Assembly: GCA_958496175.1 (NCBI GenBank) | Contig: OY292278.1 | Location: forward strand, 45,756,001 to 45,820,000 | DNA length: 64,000 nucleotides | Source of the DNA: Sisyra terminalis | Taxonomy: Eukaryota > Arthropoda > Insecta > Neuroptera > Sisyridae | Reading direction: 5' to 3' | Shown here: positions 23,226 to 34,215 of the stretch, one piece after another | How positions within the stretch are numbered: position 1 is the first letter of the stretch | How the letters are laid out: the number at the start of each line of letters is the position of its first letter | Made by a program: the position numbers and the translations under genes | The notes under the pieces: model-generated | The model's input: the letters and a program-made list of their open reading frames with translations, nothing else | Database searches by the model: none | What the model was told of the DNA's origin: nothing

Positions 23226-24060
23226 TCGGGTCAGTCTAATTCAGTCGGTCCTGCACTGGTCGCTTGATTATTTTTTTTAATTCTGTTTTTTTTTGCGGTC
23301 ACCCCAACTTGTTGGTAGTTCAAATTCATCATTATTTTAATTTTAATGTTCTTTGTTTTCCAGTGATGGCCATATTAGTTTTACATTTTCGCACTTTTAA
23401 GGGTTTGCGGAAACTTGATTATCTCAGGCCTTATTTGTCCTATCAAAATGAAACTAGAAACAGTGTGTTCATGAAAATATTAACTATAAGGTCGTAACAA
23501 GACGTTTTCACCTAAATGTAAAATCTAAGGGGTGAAATTTCAGCCTAAATTTTTAGCTCTCATTTGGATAAACACCAATTTTCACGGAAAGATTGTGTAG
23601 GAAGGGAAAGAGTTAAACTTTTTTACCAACAATTAGGTATTAGTTGTATTCAAAAACAAAATTTGAAGTCTGAGACTTGAAGCCTTTTTAAAATAAAAAA
23701 TAACAAAATTTGGAAATTTGGAAATTTTCAAAATTTGCAATTTTCTGAGCTCAATATCTCTGGTGGGGGACCAGAAAAAAATCTGAAATATAATCTCATT
23801 ATAGTACTGTATGATAGTATTATGCACCTAAAAATTGGAGTTTGAGATTTGACTAGGAGCAGAGGTATTGCAAGCACAAAATGTCAAAATAATGCATACT
23901 TCAGTAGGTGAATACAATGTATTTAACCATTTAATATGAGACATATACTTGGCAAAAAGGACATTTTACACAAAACAACATGTACTAACATGGGCTAATT
24001 GTTATTCAAATCTTAAATTTAAAACATATACTTCTTTCTGAAAGCTAATAATATATGTAC
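23226..24060. repeat. element X, copy 1 (left part only)
   Basis: Collinear with 53786-54645: shared blocks include CGGTCACCCCAAC, GGGTTTGCGGAAACTTGATT, AATTTTCACGGAAAGATTGT, GTACTGTATGATAGT and GCATACTTCAGTAGGTGA. The inverted right arm seen in the second copy is absent here. Confidence 0.85.
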
Positions 24061-24279
24061 GTAGTCATTTTGGACCATTTTATTTGGACTTACCCTTTCT
24101 TGATTTGATAGAAATTTTGAATTTAAGTTGAACTAATGTTTCTTCAGAAAAAAGAGTACTTATTTGATATGCACCTAAATTGATGTTTTACTAAGTAATT
24201 TTATTAATAAACTGCAGTATTACTTAGTAAATCACCACTTTAGAATAAAAAAAAAACGAAAAAGATTCCAATTTCCATT

Positions 24280-24405
24280 CAATTAAGTCAAGTGTTATCC
24301 AGGGTAGTGATCTGGGTCTTTTATTGCATCTACATTTCACTGATGACCTAGCGACATCCAAAAAAATTAACACAAGTAAATTTTCCGACAATACAGTGAT
24401 TTAAT
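24280..24405 (+). pseudogene. LINE reverse transcriptase scrap
   Basis: Frame starting at 24300 reads QGSDLGLLLHLHFTDDLAT and then FSDNTVI, which lines up with the jockey-type QGSILGPLLY....DLP....FADDT core; the catalytic ADD has become SDN. About 35 recognisable residues only. Which LINE clade it came from cannot be told. Confidence 0.55.
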
Positions 24406-24623
24406 TATTATACTTTGAACCATTTGAATCATTGCTTTAATTTTCACTTCACTTTTCCTAAGTTTTAAGATAAATAAGAAATCTTTTATAAATTTTTTAT
24501 AGGAAGAAACATTTTTCAGTTTTCATTCACCCAGGAAGAATATAAAATACAAAGCCCACAAATTAGGTCCAAATGAAATCCTTAACGACAAATTATATAA
24601 AACAAACAACCTGATGACGACAC

Positions 24624-24658
24624 CTGATGATGACAGCCTAAAACTGTTGAAATTCGTC
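24624..24658 (+). ncRNA. hammerhead-like core H1, Penelope-type terminus
   Basis: CTGATGA, then a stem-loop TGACAG/CTGTT, then GAAA and TTCGTC. This is the order of a hammerhead core (CUGANGA, stem II, GAAA, NUH). Penelope-like elements are known to carry hammerheads with a very short stem III. One extra base sits between CTGATGA and the stem. Confidence 0.5.
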
Positions 24659-24685
24659 GTAGTAAGAAAGGAATTGAGTCATAGA

Positions 24686-26060
24686 ATATAAATAATTATT
24701 CATTATTTTTTTTATTGTGACTCGGAAATAAATACAGCATTTATCAATGTTAAGGTTAAATATTTTTTTATAAAAAATGCATTATTAACTCTTAAATCAA
24801 TTTCTACTTTTCATTTATTATTTTTTTATTCTTAGCATTTTTTGGTATTACTGCCAACTAATAAAGTATCATTACATTATTTTTCCAGGGCAGATGCTCC
24901 AGGCTTATAACCCTCGGCCCGTTCATAAGAAATTCTATTCCTACTTTTCTTAACTATTTTTTTTTTATTCTTTAAGGGAGTATTCTACTCTAGAAATTTG
25001 AAAAAATCAAAAAAATTTTGCTTTTCATAATCCGATAGTTTAGATATTCCAAAATATCCTCCTAAAAGGATTTTTCAAAATTCAAATTATTTCCGAAGTT
25101 ACAGCGGTTTTGTATGAAGCTGGGATGGCTGATTAAGAGAATGTAAGTAATACATATTATTCTATCAATTACGCTGCCTGAAACTTAACGTAAAACTTTA
25201 AACGCGTTTTTCTCGAAACTGTCTTTTTCAAAACGATACCCACAATTTCTCAGGTTCTACTCAACCGATTTACCTGAAATTTTTAGAGTGTCTTCTCTAT
25301 AGACTTGTCTATGTCTGGAACTATCCCCATCACCAAATTTTGATTTTTACTATTTTTAAAAAATTCGAGACAGTCAAAAAAGTGGTATAAAAATTGTTTT
25401 TTTTTTCAGGCAGTCGCCATTTCGTGAAAAAATGTTTTTCATAATTTTCCGTAGTTCCAGACATTGCGACATTATTCTAGATTAATAATCTTCTTTTTTT
25501 TGGGGTCAGATTACTAGGAGGGTTGAAATCGTGGGTATGGTCATGTTCCAATTTTTTGAGACTCCCCACTTCATCAGCTGCTAATTTTTGAAATTTTTAA
25601 CTTCTTTTTTTTTCTGTATTCCTGAAATGTTAATAAATAACTGATCAAAAAATGGATAGTAAAAATATTAATTGGCTATTTTTTATGACACTTCAAAAAT
25701 TACCTGAAATTCATGCCTCTAGACTAGAATACTCCCTTAATATCAAACCATCTATCCTACATTATAAATAATAATTCATTAGTTTTTTTATTGTGACTCG
25801 GAATTAAATACTGTTATTATCAATGTTAAGGTTAAATACTTTACTATAAAAAATGTAAAAATGCATTAATAACCCTTAAATCAATTTCTACTTTTCATTT
25901 ATTAATTTTTTAATCTTAGCATTTTTTTGGTATTAGTACCAACTAACAAAGTATCATTACATTATTTTTCCAGGGTAGATGCTCCATGCTTATAACCCTC
26001 AGCCCATTCTTAAGAAATTCTATTCCAACTTCTCTCTACTATTTTTTTTTTTTAATTCTT
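24686..26060. repeat. direct repeat pair downstream of a Penelope-type end
   Basis: 24686-24975 and about 25757-26063 are diverged direct copies of ~300 bp (shared TTTTTTATTGTGACTCGGAA, AAATCAATTTCTACTTTTC, TATCATTACATTATTTTTCC, CTTATAACCCTC). The ATTGTGACTCGGAA motif also occurs, inverted, at the Penelope terminus near 57955. The first copy is interrupted at its end by the TTAA element. Confidence 0.75.
24976..25736. mobile_element. 761-bp MITE with TTAA target
   Basis: Ends GGGAGTATTCTACTCTAG and CTAGACTAGAATACTCCC; TTAA on both sides (24972-24975 and 25737-25740). The second copy of the surrounding repeat is empty at the matching place (TTAA at 26060-26063). TTAA is the piggyBac target, but the ends lack the usual piggyBac start, so another TTAA-using superfamily is possible. 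No transposase. Confidence 0.88.
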
Positions 26061-26079
26061 TAATATCAAACATCTATTC

Positions 26080-28190
26080 TCCATTCTTGATGTAATTGAT
26101 CATTATTAAATTTTTCATTACCTTTACCTAAGTTTTTTTTTCTCATATCTTATTTTTATTAATATAAAGAAGAAAAATGATATCTCATTAAATACAATGT
26201 TCCAATCAACTTTCACGAAGCAAATGCAAAACTTTTCAATAAAAACCTAAGAAAACTTCCAACTTTTCCCTAAGTAATTAGTAAAACATTGTAACAAGTT
26301 TCTGTTATCGCAATAAGCTCGTTCAAATATTGATTCACTAATAATTTGTTGAATACAAAATTCAAGTATATTTCAAAACCAATTCACCTTCGCCTCCAAA
26401 TTGTTACAACTTGAAAATTTCAAAATTAACAAGAACATTCTTAAATATTTGCGACTAGATAATTAAATTCTCTGGAAAATATTAAACCATCGCGTCGCGT
26501 CGCGACGCTCATCCCCCGTTCCACCCCTCGGCAATGGCTTGAGCCTCACGAAAACGATATTTTCTTTAAATTTTTCCCATTAACGGGATTATCGTGGAAA
26601 CTGCCGAGGAAGACTGCAAGTGATAAATGTGAAGAGCTTAGTTTTAAGAGTTATCTAGATTATGAAACGTAATTGTTCGTAAGAAATTTCCACTGACCTA
26701 GAAAGATAATTATCCAATAGCGACAATAATGTCAAAGGATAAGATTATACAATTTCTAAAACAATCCTTTTCTTATAAAAATCAGTCGAAAAAACAAATC
26801 GGGTTATGAAAACGGACCGATGTTATCTTACAAACAAAAAAAAACAAGTTTTTTTTTTTCGTCGGGGATATATAGCACTGGCATGGCAAATTGTTGAGTT
26901 GAAGAATCGATGATTTATCCGACACTTTTCAACATCGTTTCAACCCTTGTTTTTTTTTTTTTTTTTTTTTTTTTTTGAACGAACAAAAAACTTATCCACT
27001 TTGAACGTAAACCCCTTCATAATACATGAAACACACAATGCATATTGTAGGTATATAGGCATGGAATATCATACGAGACGGATTCAAAAGGATAGTAGGG
27101 TACCGTGTTAATATAACGAAACGATAAAAGGGGGAAGCACACAAAATGTATAGGGCCAACGCTGGAATGGGGATAGATATATATGCCCGAGGAAAATTCT
27201 GCCAACCATTTTGTTTTTATCCGCTTTTTTGCACTAAGTGATATAACCAACCCCATTATTTGGGGAAGATGTCACTCTCCAATTACTTTGGTTATCTGTG
27301 ATCAAGTTTTATTTTGAATCGCTTTTATGTCGCTGACTCTAATTTGTTTTTTCCCTTAATTATAATAAGTTGGGTTTCAATGACTAAACGATCGTTTAAG
27401 TTAAATTGATTGGAATCAAGGGAATGGGATGATTTTATCGTAGAAATTTTCAAGTTTTTTTTTTCGTTTAATTTGTCTCTTTTTATAATTAAAAGATATA
27501 AACGAAGCTATTTATGATGTCGCTAGTGTTAATTGTAAAAAAAAGGTTATTGCTTTTTTTATGGGTGGCCCATAGTTTTACTTAACCACTGTAAAAGCTT
27601 CAAGGAAAATATTTAAGAACGTCATTTATGGTAAAGACAAAAGCCCTAATTTGGCAAATAGCTTCACTAGAATGGTTTATATTTGATCAAAGAAATTTAT
27701 ATATTTCTTCTTTTATTCTCAGCCCTTAAAATTGATCTATTCTACTAGAAAACCGGCTATTTTAATAGGCAATTAAGGTTTGTTAGAAACCTTTGAAATT
27801 TACCAAATTATCTTTCGAATTTCTTGATGATACAAGACAACATTAAACCTAAATTCAATATCTAAATGCCTTTTGAGACCATAATAAGATAAAGAAATGA
27901 TTGGCAAGACGAAAATAAAGTAAATCCAGGTAATATATCTAGTATTATGGTTTATGGATAGATGAAAAACAACCGATGTGGTAAGTGCTGGAATTTGGGG
28001 AGAAAATCCCAGAAAACGAATTGTTTTGGGTCTGGAGAAAATGCTAAACTTGTCCAAATGGATCTAGGAAACAAAAATAGAACGCAATGGTTCTTTTAGG
28101 ATGCAGCGCAAAGAAAATCTTTGGAGAGGTAACTATTACAATGCAGAAGAAAAAAAAGAATATATTTTGAAATAATAATTAATTATAATC
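26080..28190. other. AT-rich noncoding DNA with a 27-base T-run
   Basis: Contains an uninterrupted T-run at 26950-26976. The minus-strand stretches at 27017-27256 and 27800-28057 are open but have no recognisable features. Confidence 0.55.
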
Positions 28191-28194
28191 AAAT

Positions 28195-28600
28195 GACAGT
28201 TTTGAGGATCATTGACAAAGGGTCCTCAAAAATGAGGAGACAAACGGGAGACAAGTTTTCACGGAAACCGGAAGTTGGATCATGATTTTCTAAAAAATGT
28301 AGGTTTTGGTAATGCGTCTTCTTGGTACTGAACCTCGAAAATCCGAAAAAAGTTGAAAATTCACAAAATGACGCGAGTTTGAAAAAAAAGTTAAAAAAAA
28401 CGACCTTTTTTTGGACCTTTCCCCCTCTCCCACTTTGAGGGGGGGAGGTTTGGCCAATTTCAGAGGTTAAGTACCAAGAAGATGTGTTGAACTATAACAC
28501 TTTCCAGTTTCAAGTCAATCCGTCGGATAGTTTCTGAGAAATCTTGTCTCCCAGTTTTAAAAAGTTGATTTCGAGAAAAACGCATTTAAAGTTTTTTTAA
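28195..28600. repeat. probable dispersed repeat
   Basis: A GC-richer block with CGAGAAAAACGCATTTAAAG near 28573. A reverse-complement match to that motif, AAACGCGTTTTTCTCG, lies in the TTAA element at about 25200. GGAGACAAG and CTTGTCTCC near the two sides hint at inverted ends. Family unknown. Confidence 0.35.
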
Positions 28601-28908
28601 GATATTTTTTTATGTTATGATCAATTTATTCAATTTTTATCAGTGAAAATACATTAGTCAGCTATTCCAATCTTTTTAACACGTTATTCTTGAATGTATA
28701 AGAAGACATTTATGGAAAAAAAAATCGATTTTTTTTTTCTGACGATGATCCACCCTGAAGATATTTGTCATATTTTGAAATTTTGAGTTAGTTATTATTA
28801 TTTAATTACAAATATTTTATATTATCTATATTATATGTATATTATTATAGTTTTGAAATTTATGTATGATTGACATATTTTGCAATAATTTTTATTTTTT
28901 ATAGAAGC

Positions 28909-28939
28909 CTGATGAAGTTACGATAAGTAACGAAACGTA
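28909..28939 (+). ncRNA. hammerhead-like core H2
   Basis: CTGATGA, A, then a perfect 5-bp stem GTTAC/GTAAC around a 5-nt loop, then GAAACGTA. Located just before HLE copy B. The cleavage triplet would be GTA, with almost no stem III. Confidence 0.45.
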
Positions 28940-29047
28940 GCTAATTGAATAATAAAAATATTAAATAAAAAAACCGATCTTAAACAACCTGAATTGTCTT
29001 CTTATTTAAAAAAATAAAAGCTGAGATCTGAATTTTATCATCTATTA

Positions 29048-29993
29048 TCTATTATTATAAAGAGGAAAGATTTGATTGTTTGTTTGCTTTGAATAGTCTC
29101 CGAAACTACTTGAACGATTTGAAAAATTCTTTCACTGTTAGGAAGCTTAACTATTTCCGGTGAACATAGGCTATATTAAATTTTCAAAAAAGTTAGGGGT
29201 CCATACTAAAACTCCAATAATGTAAGCCAAGGTCTGAAAAAAATACCAAAAAACATTATTTTATCGCGTACGCTGCGAAAACTATTAGTTATAGAACAAA
29301 ATGATGTAGTACGATTTTGTAGAACATATCATTATCTACAAAAAATAAAGGGACAGCATATGTCTAACTATTATAGTTATGTCACAATAAGTGTTTTTTC
29401 ATTTAAAAAAATATATATAAATACCACCGCTATAAAAGCTCTTTTATTTATACTTTGGGGTTAATCCTTATCAAAATAAATGACTTCATATTTAAGTTTG
29501 CTTCAATACCATTATATATCTTTTTGAGTTATTCAATTTGAATCATCCATTCGAAAGATATCACAAGTTTAAAAATGTCAGTTATTTGAAAAATGTCGCA
29601 TGGTCACCCCATTTTGCTTATAATTAAGACCAACTTTATTGAACTTGGCGATATTTTTTATTTATGTATAGATGCTGATTGATTTACAGATTATTTGGTC
29701 TGCGATAGGTTTACCTACCGTAGGTGTATGGAATAGACTATACTCTTTTTAGATATTTATAAATATTTTTTGAAAATTAATTGATTATTACATAGAAGAA
29801 TCTTATTCTTTGCAACAGTTTATTAAATGTGTCTTTTTAAAGTTGACAAAATAGTGTTTTCAGGTATGATTATGTTTTTCGTAAAAGAAATAAGAAAAAT
29901 AAAAATTTTCATATACCACTACAAATGGAAAATTTGAAAAGAAAACATAATCTACACCTACATTACGCAGACGAAGTTGCGGGGATCAGCTAG
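29048..29993 (+). mobile_element. Helitron-like non-autonomous element, copy B
   Basis: 946 bp. Starts TCTATTATTATAAAGAGG after an A; ends GGGATCAGCTAG before a T, with the CGCA...TGCG hairpin. Very close to copy C over the full length; unlike copy A it has no tRNA-like stretch. Confidence 0.88.
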
Positions 29994-31545
29994 TAGCCAA
30001 TACTTTTTTAAAATAAGGGAAATTTATGAATCATCCTAAGCTCAGCTATTATATTATTTATGTTTTCTTTGAAATCTCCGTACGAAATTGGTCAGCATCA
30101 TATTACAAATATAAACAGATACTCGAAATTCCCGTTATTACATTCTTTTGTCAACATGCATCTTGTTACATTGTTTTCGTAGCAAGTTGTGCGCTCAAAA
30201 AGTACATATTTTAAACTTTATCTCCATAAAGTATATATAGATATTCTATTTGATATTCAATCAAAACTTTTCGTAAATACAAAATATATGTTTTGATTTT
30301 TATTTTGTTGTCCAACCGACGACGACGACACATCACCATACACTTCTTCCATTCCCAAAAGAAAACCAAAGCATATCCCCGTCGGTTGACAACGATATAT
30401 CGTTGTCAAAGTAAACTTTGAAATCATAAAAGTTTAAGAACTGAATAAAGAAATCAGAGAAAAACAGGTGGAACGAATGCAAAATTGTATTATGCTAACA
30501 CAAGCAATAAATAAACACAAAAGCGAAAAACCGTTTTAAAAATAAAACAAATCTGCATTACTAACATAATACCAGCAAATTATTAAATCAAATTTTTCCC
30601 ATTTCGTTAAACTTCGAGAGCAAGGGAACCGAAAATTTGAACCACTCGTGGAACGCATTTGGGACGGGAAAAAAATTAATATAGGAAAAATTTAATGAAA
30701 ATATGTAATGATATTTTTTTTATTGTTGCTGAGCTTTGATGTTTAATACTTTCAATCAATACAATAACAGTGCCTCATGAGACAAAGACAAGGAAGTCTT
30801 TTACAAGGATATGAACGAAAATGTAAGGTTGTCGCTGTGTTTGTCTTCATCTTTAATATTGATTACAGCCAAGAAAAACAACAAAGACAATGGGAAAAGA
30901 TGAGACAAATGCATGTATGTATGTGGTGAGTGCTTTTTCCAGCAAAGGAATTTTGTGCAAAACGAACAAACCTGATTGTTTTTCAATTTTTTTTGTTCTT
31001 CCTTTTGCCAGGAACGTCAACCACGGGGCGACGTGCGGGTGGAAGAGGGTGGCACGATGATGGCGGATTGTACAGTTGCTAAATAACCGATACAGGGTGA
31101 ATGGTGGAGCGTCGTCGAACCGAGGCCAAATGAAATATGTTTTCTTTGAACTTTGGTCTTGATATACGGCGCCAATATCTTTTCTCTGTTGATATAAGTT
31201 TTTTAATAACAGCCATTCACGACAATATTACGATAATGTCGTTTGTTTCGAAACGATTTTCGATCTAAGTGGAACAATATTGGCAGTTTCGCACGAAAAG
31301 CTCGGCAAGATATTTGAACGGTGGTTGATTGGGGCATGAACGAGATATTTGCAATGCTTGCTCTATTGTTAATTAATTTTTTTATTGATTACGATTGATT
31401 TTTTTTTTATTTACACATTAACAGGCTGTTCTAGCCTGAAACCAATGACCTAATATTTCCATGATTTTTTTTAAATATACAAGTATGCAGCTTTCCCAAA
31501 TTACAAAACTATAATCAGTCCTTTGAAAGCTCAAAGCACAAATGC
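29994..31545. other. noncoding DNA with a short GC-rich block
   Basis: 31010-31150 is GC-richer (CACGGGGCGACGTGCGGG) but not openly coding. The rest is AT-rich with nothing recognised. Confidence 0.5.
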
Positions 31546-31546
31546 A

Positions 31547-33004
31547 AGTAGTTTAACTGCTTTTAATGAAGTCTGAAAATAAACATCCAATCTTTGATTT
31601 TTGCTTCCCTATCTAAAATTAATAAACAATAGACAATATTGTAGGATAAATTGTAATTATTCCGGTAATATCCCTAGAATTACTAACAATGATTAAGATT
31701 TGTTTTCTGAAAAATTTCGACTAAATCGCTAAGAAAGAACCAATTGAAATTCTTTATCAGCTCCGCAAAAAGCCAATGATGGGTCCAAAAGAAGAATGTT
31801 GCACCTCAACCTAGTAAAATTTGGAAGGAAAATTGGACACCTCGTAATAATTGGAGGTTCGTAGCTGAGATAATTTTGATTTTTTCCAGACTTTAAAATT
31901 TTCCATGCCTTAGTTTAACTGCTTTTATTGAAATCTGCAAATAAGCATCATATCTTTGATTTTTGCTTGCCTATCTGGAATTAATAGACAATACACAATA
32001 CACAATATTATAGGATAAATTGTAATTAGTCCGGTAATATCCCTAAAATTACTAACAATGATTAAGATTTGTTTTGTGAAATATTTCGACTAAATCGCTA
32101 AAAAGGAACCACTTAAAAATCTTTATCAGCTCCGCAAAAAACCAATGATGGGTCCAAAAGAAGAATGTTACACCTCAATCTAGTAAAATTTGGAAGGAAA
32201 ATTGGACAACTCGTAATAATTGGAGGTTCGTCGCTGAGATAATTGCCGATTTTTTCCAAACTTTAAATTTTCCATGCCTTAGTTTAACTGCTTTTAATGA
32301 AGTCTGTAAATAAGCATCATATCTTTGATTTTTGCTTGCCTATCTGGAATTAATAGACAATACACAATATTATAGGATAAATAGTAATTGTTCCGGTAGT
32401 ATCCCTAGTATTACTAACAATGATTAGGATTTGTTTTGTGAAAAATTTCGACTTAATCGCTGAGAAGAAACCACTTGAAATTTTTTATCAGCTCCACAGA
32501 AAACCAATGATGAGTCCACAAGAAGATTGTTGCACCATAACTTGGGGAAATTGTTAACCAAGGTACAGAATGTACAGTTGATTTTTTTTCCATATGGGTC
32601 ACCAGGATGAGGATTGGAAAGCGTTAGACTTATTGTGTTCCCTGAGTCCCTATTTCAGTTGGTGTTTAAATAGTTCAGTATTGGGAATGAAGCATTTTTC
32701 AATTAGAAGGTTGCATTTCAACAGAATGGGAAAAACATTGCAATTGTCTGTTTAACAGAATCTGAATATTGGAAAATTCAGCCTTCCCATAATATTACCG
32801 GTAATGACCGGTTATAAGTCCTGCTATCAATATGGTATGGGCTTAGATTAGATTTAATATTTCAATGATCATTACCATAGTTAGGAAAATTTGGAATTTC
32901 AAGGTTGTAAGGTAGGAAATTTGATAATTACTCTATAGTTTAATTTTTATGGTTTCATAATTTGTGATCTGCCCCTGAAGAAAAAACGAATCTAATGAGT
33001 ATAT
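31547..33004 (+). repeat. satellite-like family S, plus-strand block
   Basis: Three sub-repeats of about 365 bp begin near 31547, 31909 and 32277 (TAGTTTAACTGCTTTTAATG, TTCCGGTAATATCCCTAG, ATTTCGACTAAATCGCTAAG, ACCAATGATGGGTCC). They are followed by a longer unit (GGGTCACCAGGATGAGG, TTTCAGTTGGTG, ATTACCGGTAATGACCG, GATCTGCCCCTGAAG). The unit is cut by P3 and resumes at 33965-34215. Confidence 0.85.
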
Positions 33005-33964
33005 TAAAGTGGGCCAAAAAAATTGACTATTTTTTTTTTGAAAAGTATATCGAAAATATTGTTCATGGTGACAAAAAAAAAATCGGGAAGGTTTGACCCT
33101 TTAATATTAATATTAGGAGGTCTATCATCTTTAATTTCAATTTTTTATTTGTGCTTTCATTTTGGCGTCAATATTGTCAAACTATCAAGGTTAAAAAAAT
33201 TCATCTGCACATATATTTATGAAAAATTAAATTCCCTACAAAAAACGTCTCTTTGAAAATTTTTGCCATGCATGCCGTTTCCGAATAATCAAGCTTTAAA
33301 CATTGATATAATTTTAAGAATTATCTTCTTTGTTTAGGAATTTTATAACTAATGAACAAATAAATATATAGAAATGAGCAATATAGAATCTTGAAGGGAA
33401 TTTAATGTTCTATAAAAAAGGTCTTTTAACGTTTTCACATAAAATCACTTTTTCAAAAATTATTCACAATTAAAGTTGAAGGAAAAATTAAATTATTGTT
33501 TTGTTCGTTGTTGAACCAATTTTGAAAGAGTGATTTTATGTAAAAACATTAAGAGACCTTTTTTGTAGAATTTTAAATTCCTTTCAAGAATCTATATTGC
33601 TCATTTCTATGTATTTATTTGTTCATTAGTTACAAAATTCCGAAATAAAGAAGATAAATCTAAAAATTATATTAATATTTAAAGCTGATTATTCGGACAC
33701 GGCATGTCTGGAAAAAATTTACAAAGAGACGTTTTTTGTAGGGAATTTAATTTTCTATAAATATATGTGCAGGTGAAATTGTTTGCCTTGATAGTTTGAC
33801 AGCATTGACGCAAAAATGAAAGCACAAATAAAAAATCGAAATTAAAGATGATAGACCTCTTAATATTAAAAGCTCAAACATTTTCGATATTTTTTTTGTC
33901 ACCTTGAACAATATTTTCGATATACTTTAAAAAAAATAGTCAATTTTTTTGGACCAGTCTAGAA
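33005..33964. mobile_element. palindromic MITE, family P, copy P3 (complete)
   Basis: 960 bp, two arms of about 470 bp. Left end TAAAGTGGGCCAAAAAAATT, right end AATTTTTTTGGACCAGTCTA. Inserted in an S unit: the sequence on both sides (AATCTAATGAGTATAT and CTTTGAGTAAGG) is continuous in the uninterrupted S copy at 37625-37655. TATA-type bases flank both ends, so the target duplication is short and A/T only. It is noncoding; a long transcript would fold completely on itself. Confidence 0.88.
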
Positions 33965-34215
33965 TATATACTTTGAGTAAGGCTTTACTTGTCCTTATCT
34001 TTTGTCGAAAAGTTTCGTATTAAAATAATTTTAGTCTGGAAAATCAAAAAACTTTTTAGAAGAAAAATTGAACACCTCGTAACAACTGTAGTTCCATAGC
34101 TGAGATAATTGCCAAAACGATTTTTTTTCGAATATAAATTTTCCATGTCTTAGTTTAACTGTTTTTAATGAAAGTCGGTAAATAAGCATCAAATCGTTGG
34201 TTTTTTCGAGGAATT
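33965..34215 (+). repeat. family S, continuation after P3
   Basis: CTTTACTTGTCC to TTAGTTTAACTGTTTTTAAT matches, inverted, the S copy at 37440-37630. Confidence 0.75.

Noticed and set aside
33023..33256. 77-codon plus-strand ORF
   Set aside because: Lies within the left arm of P3 and has no counterpart in the other P copies.
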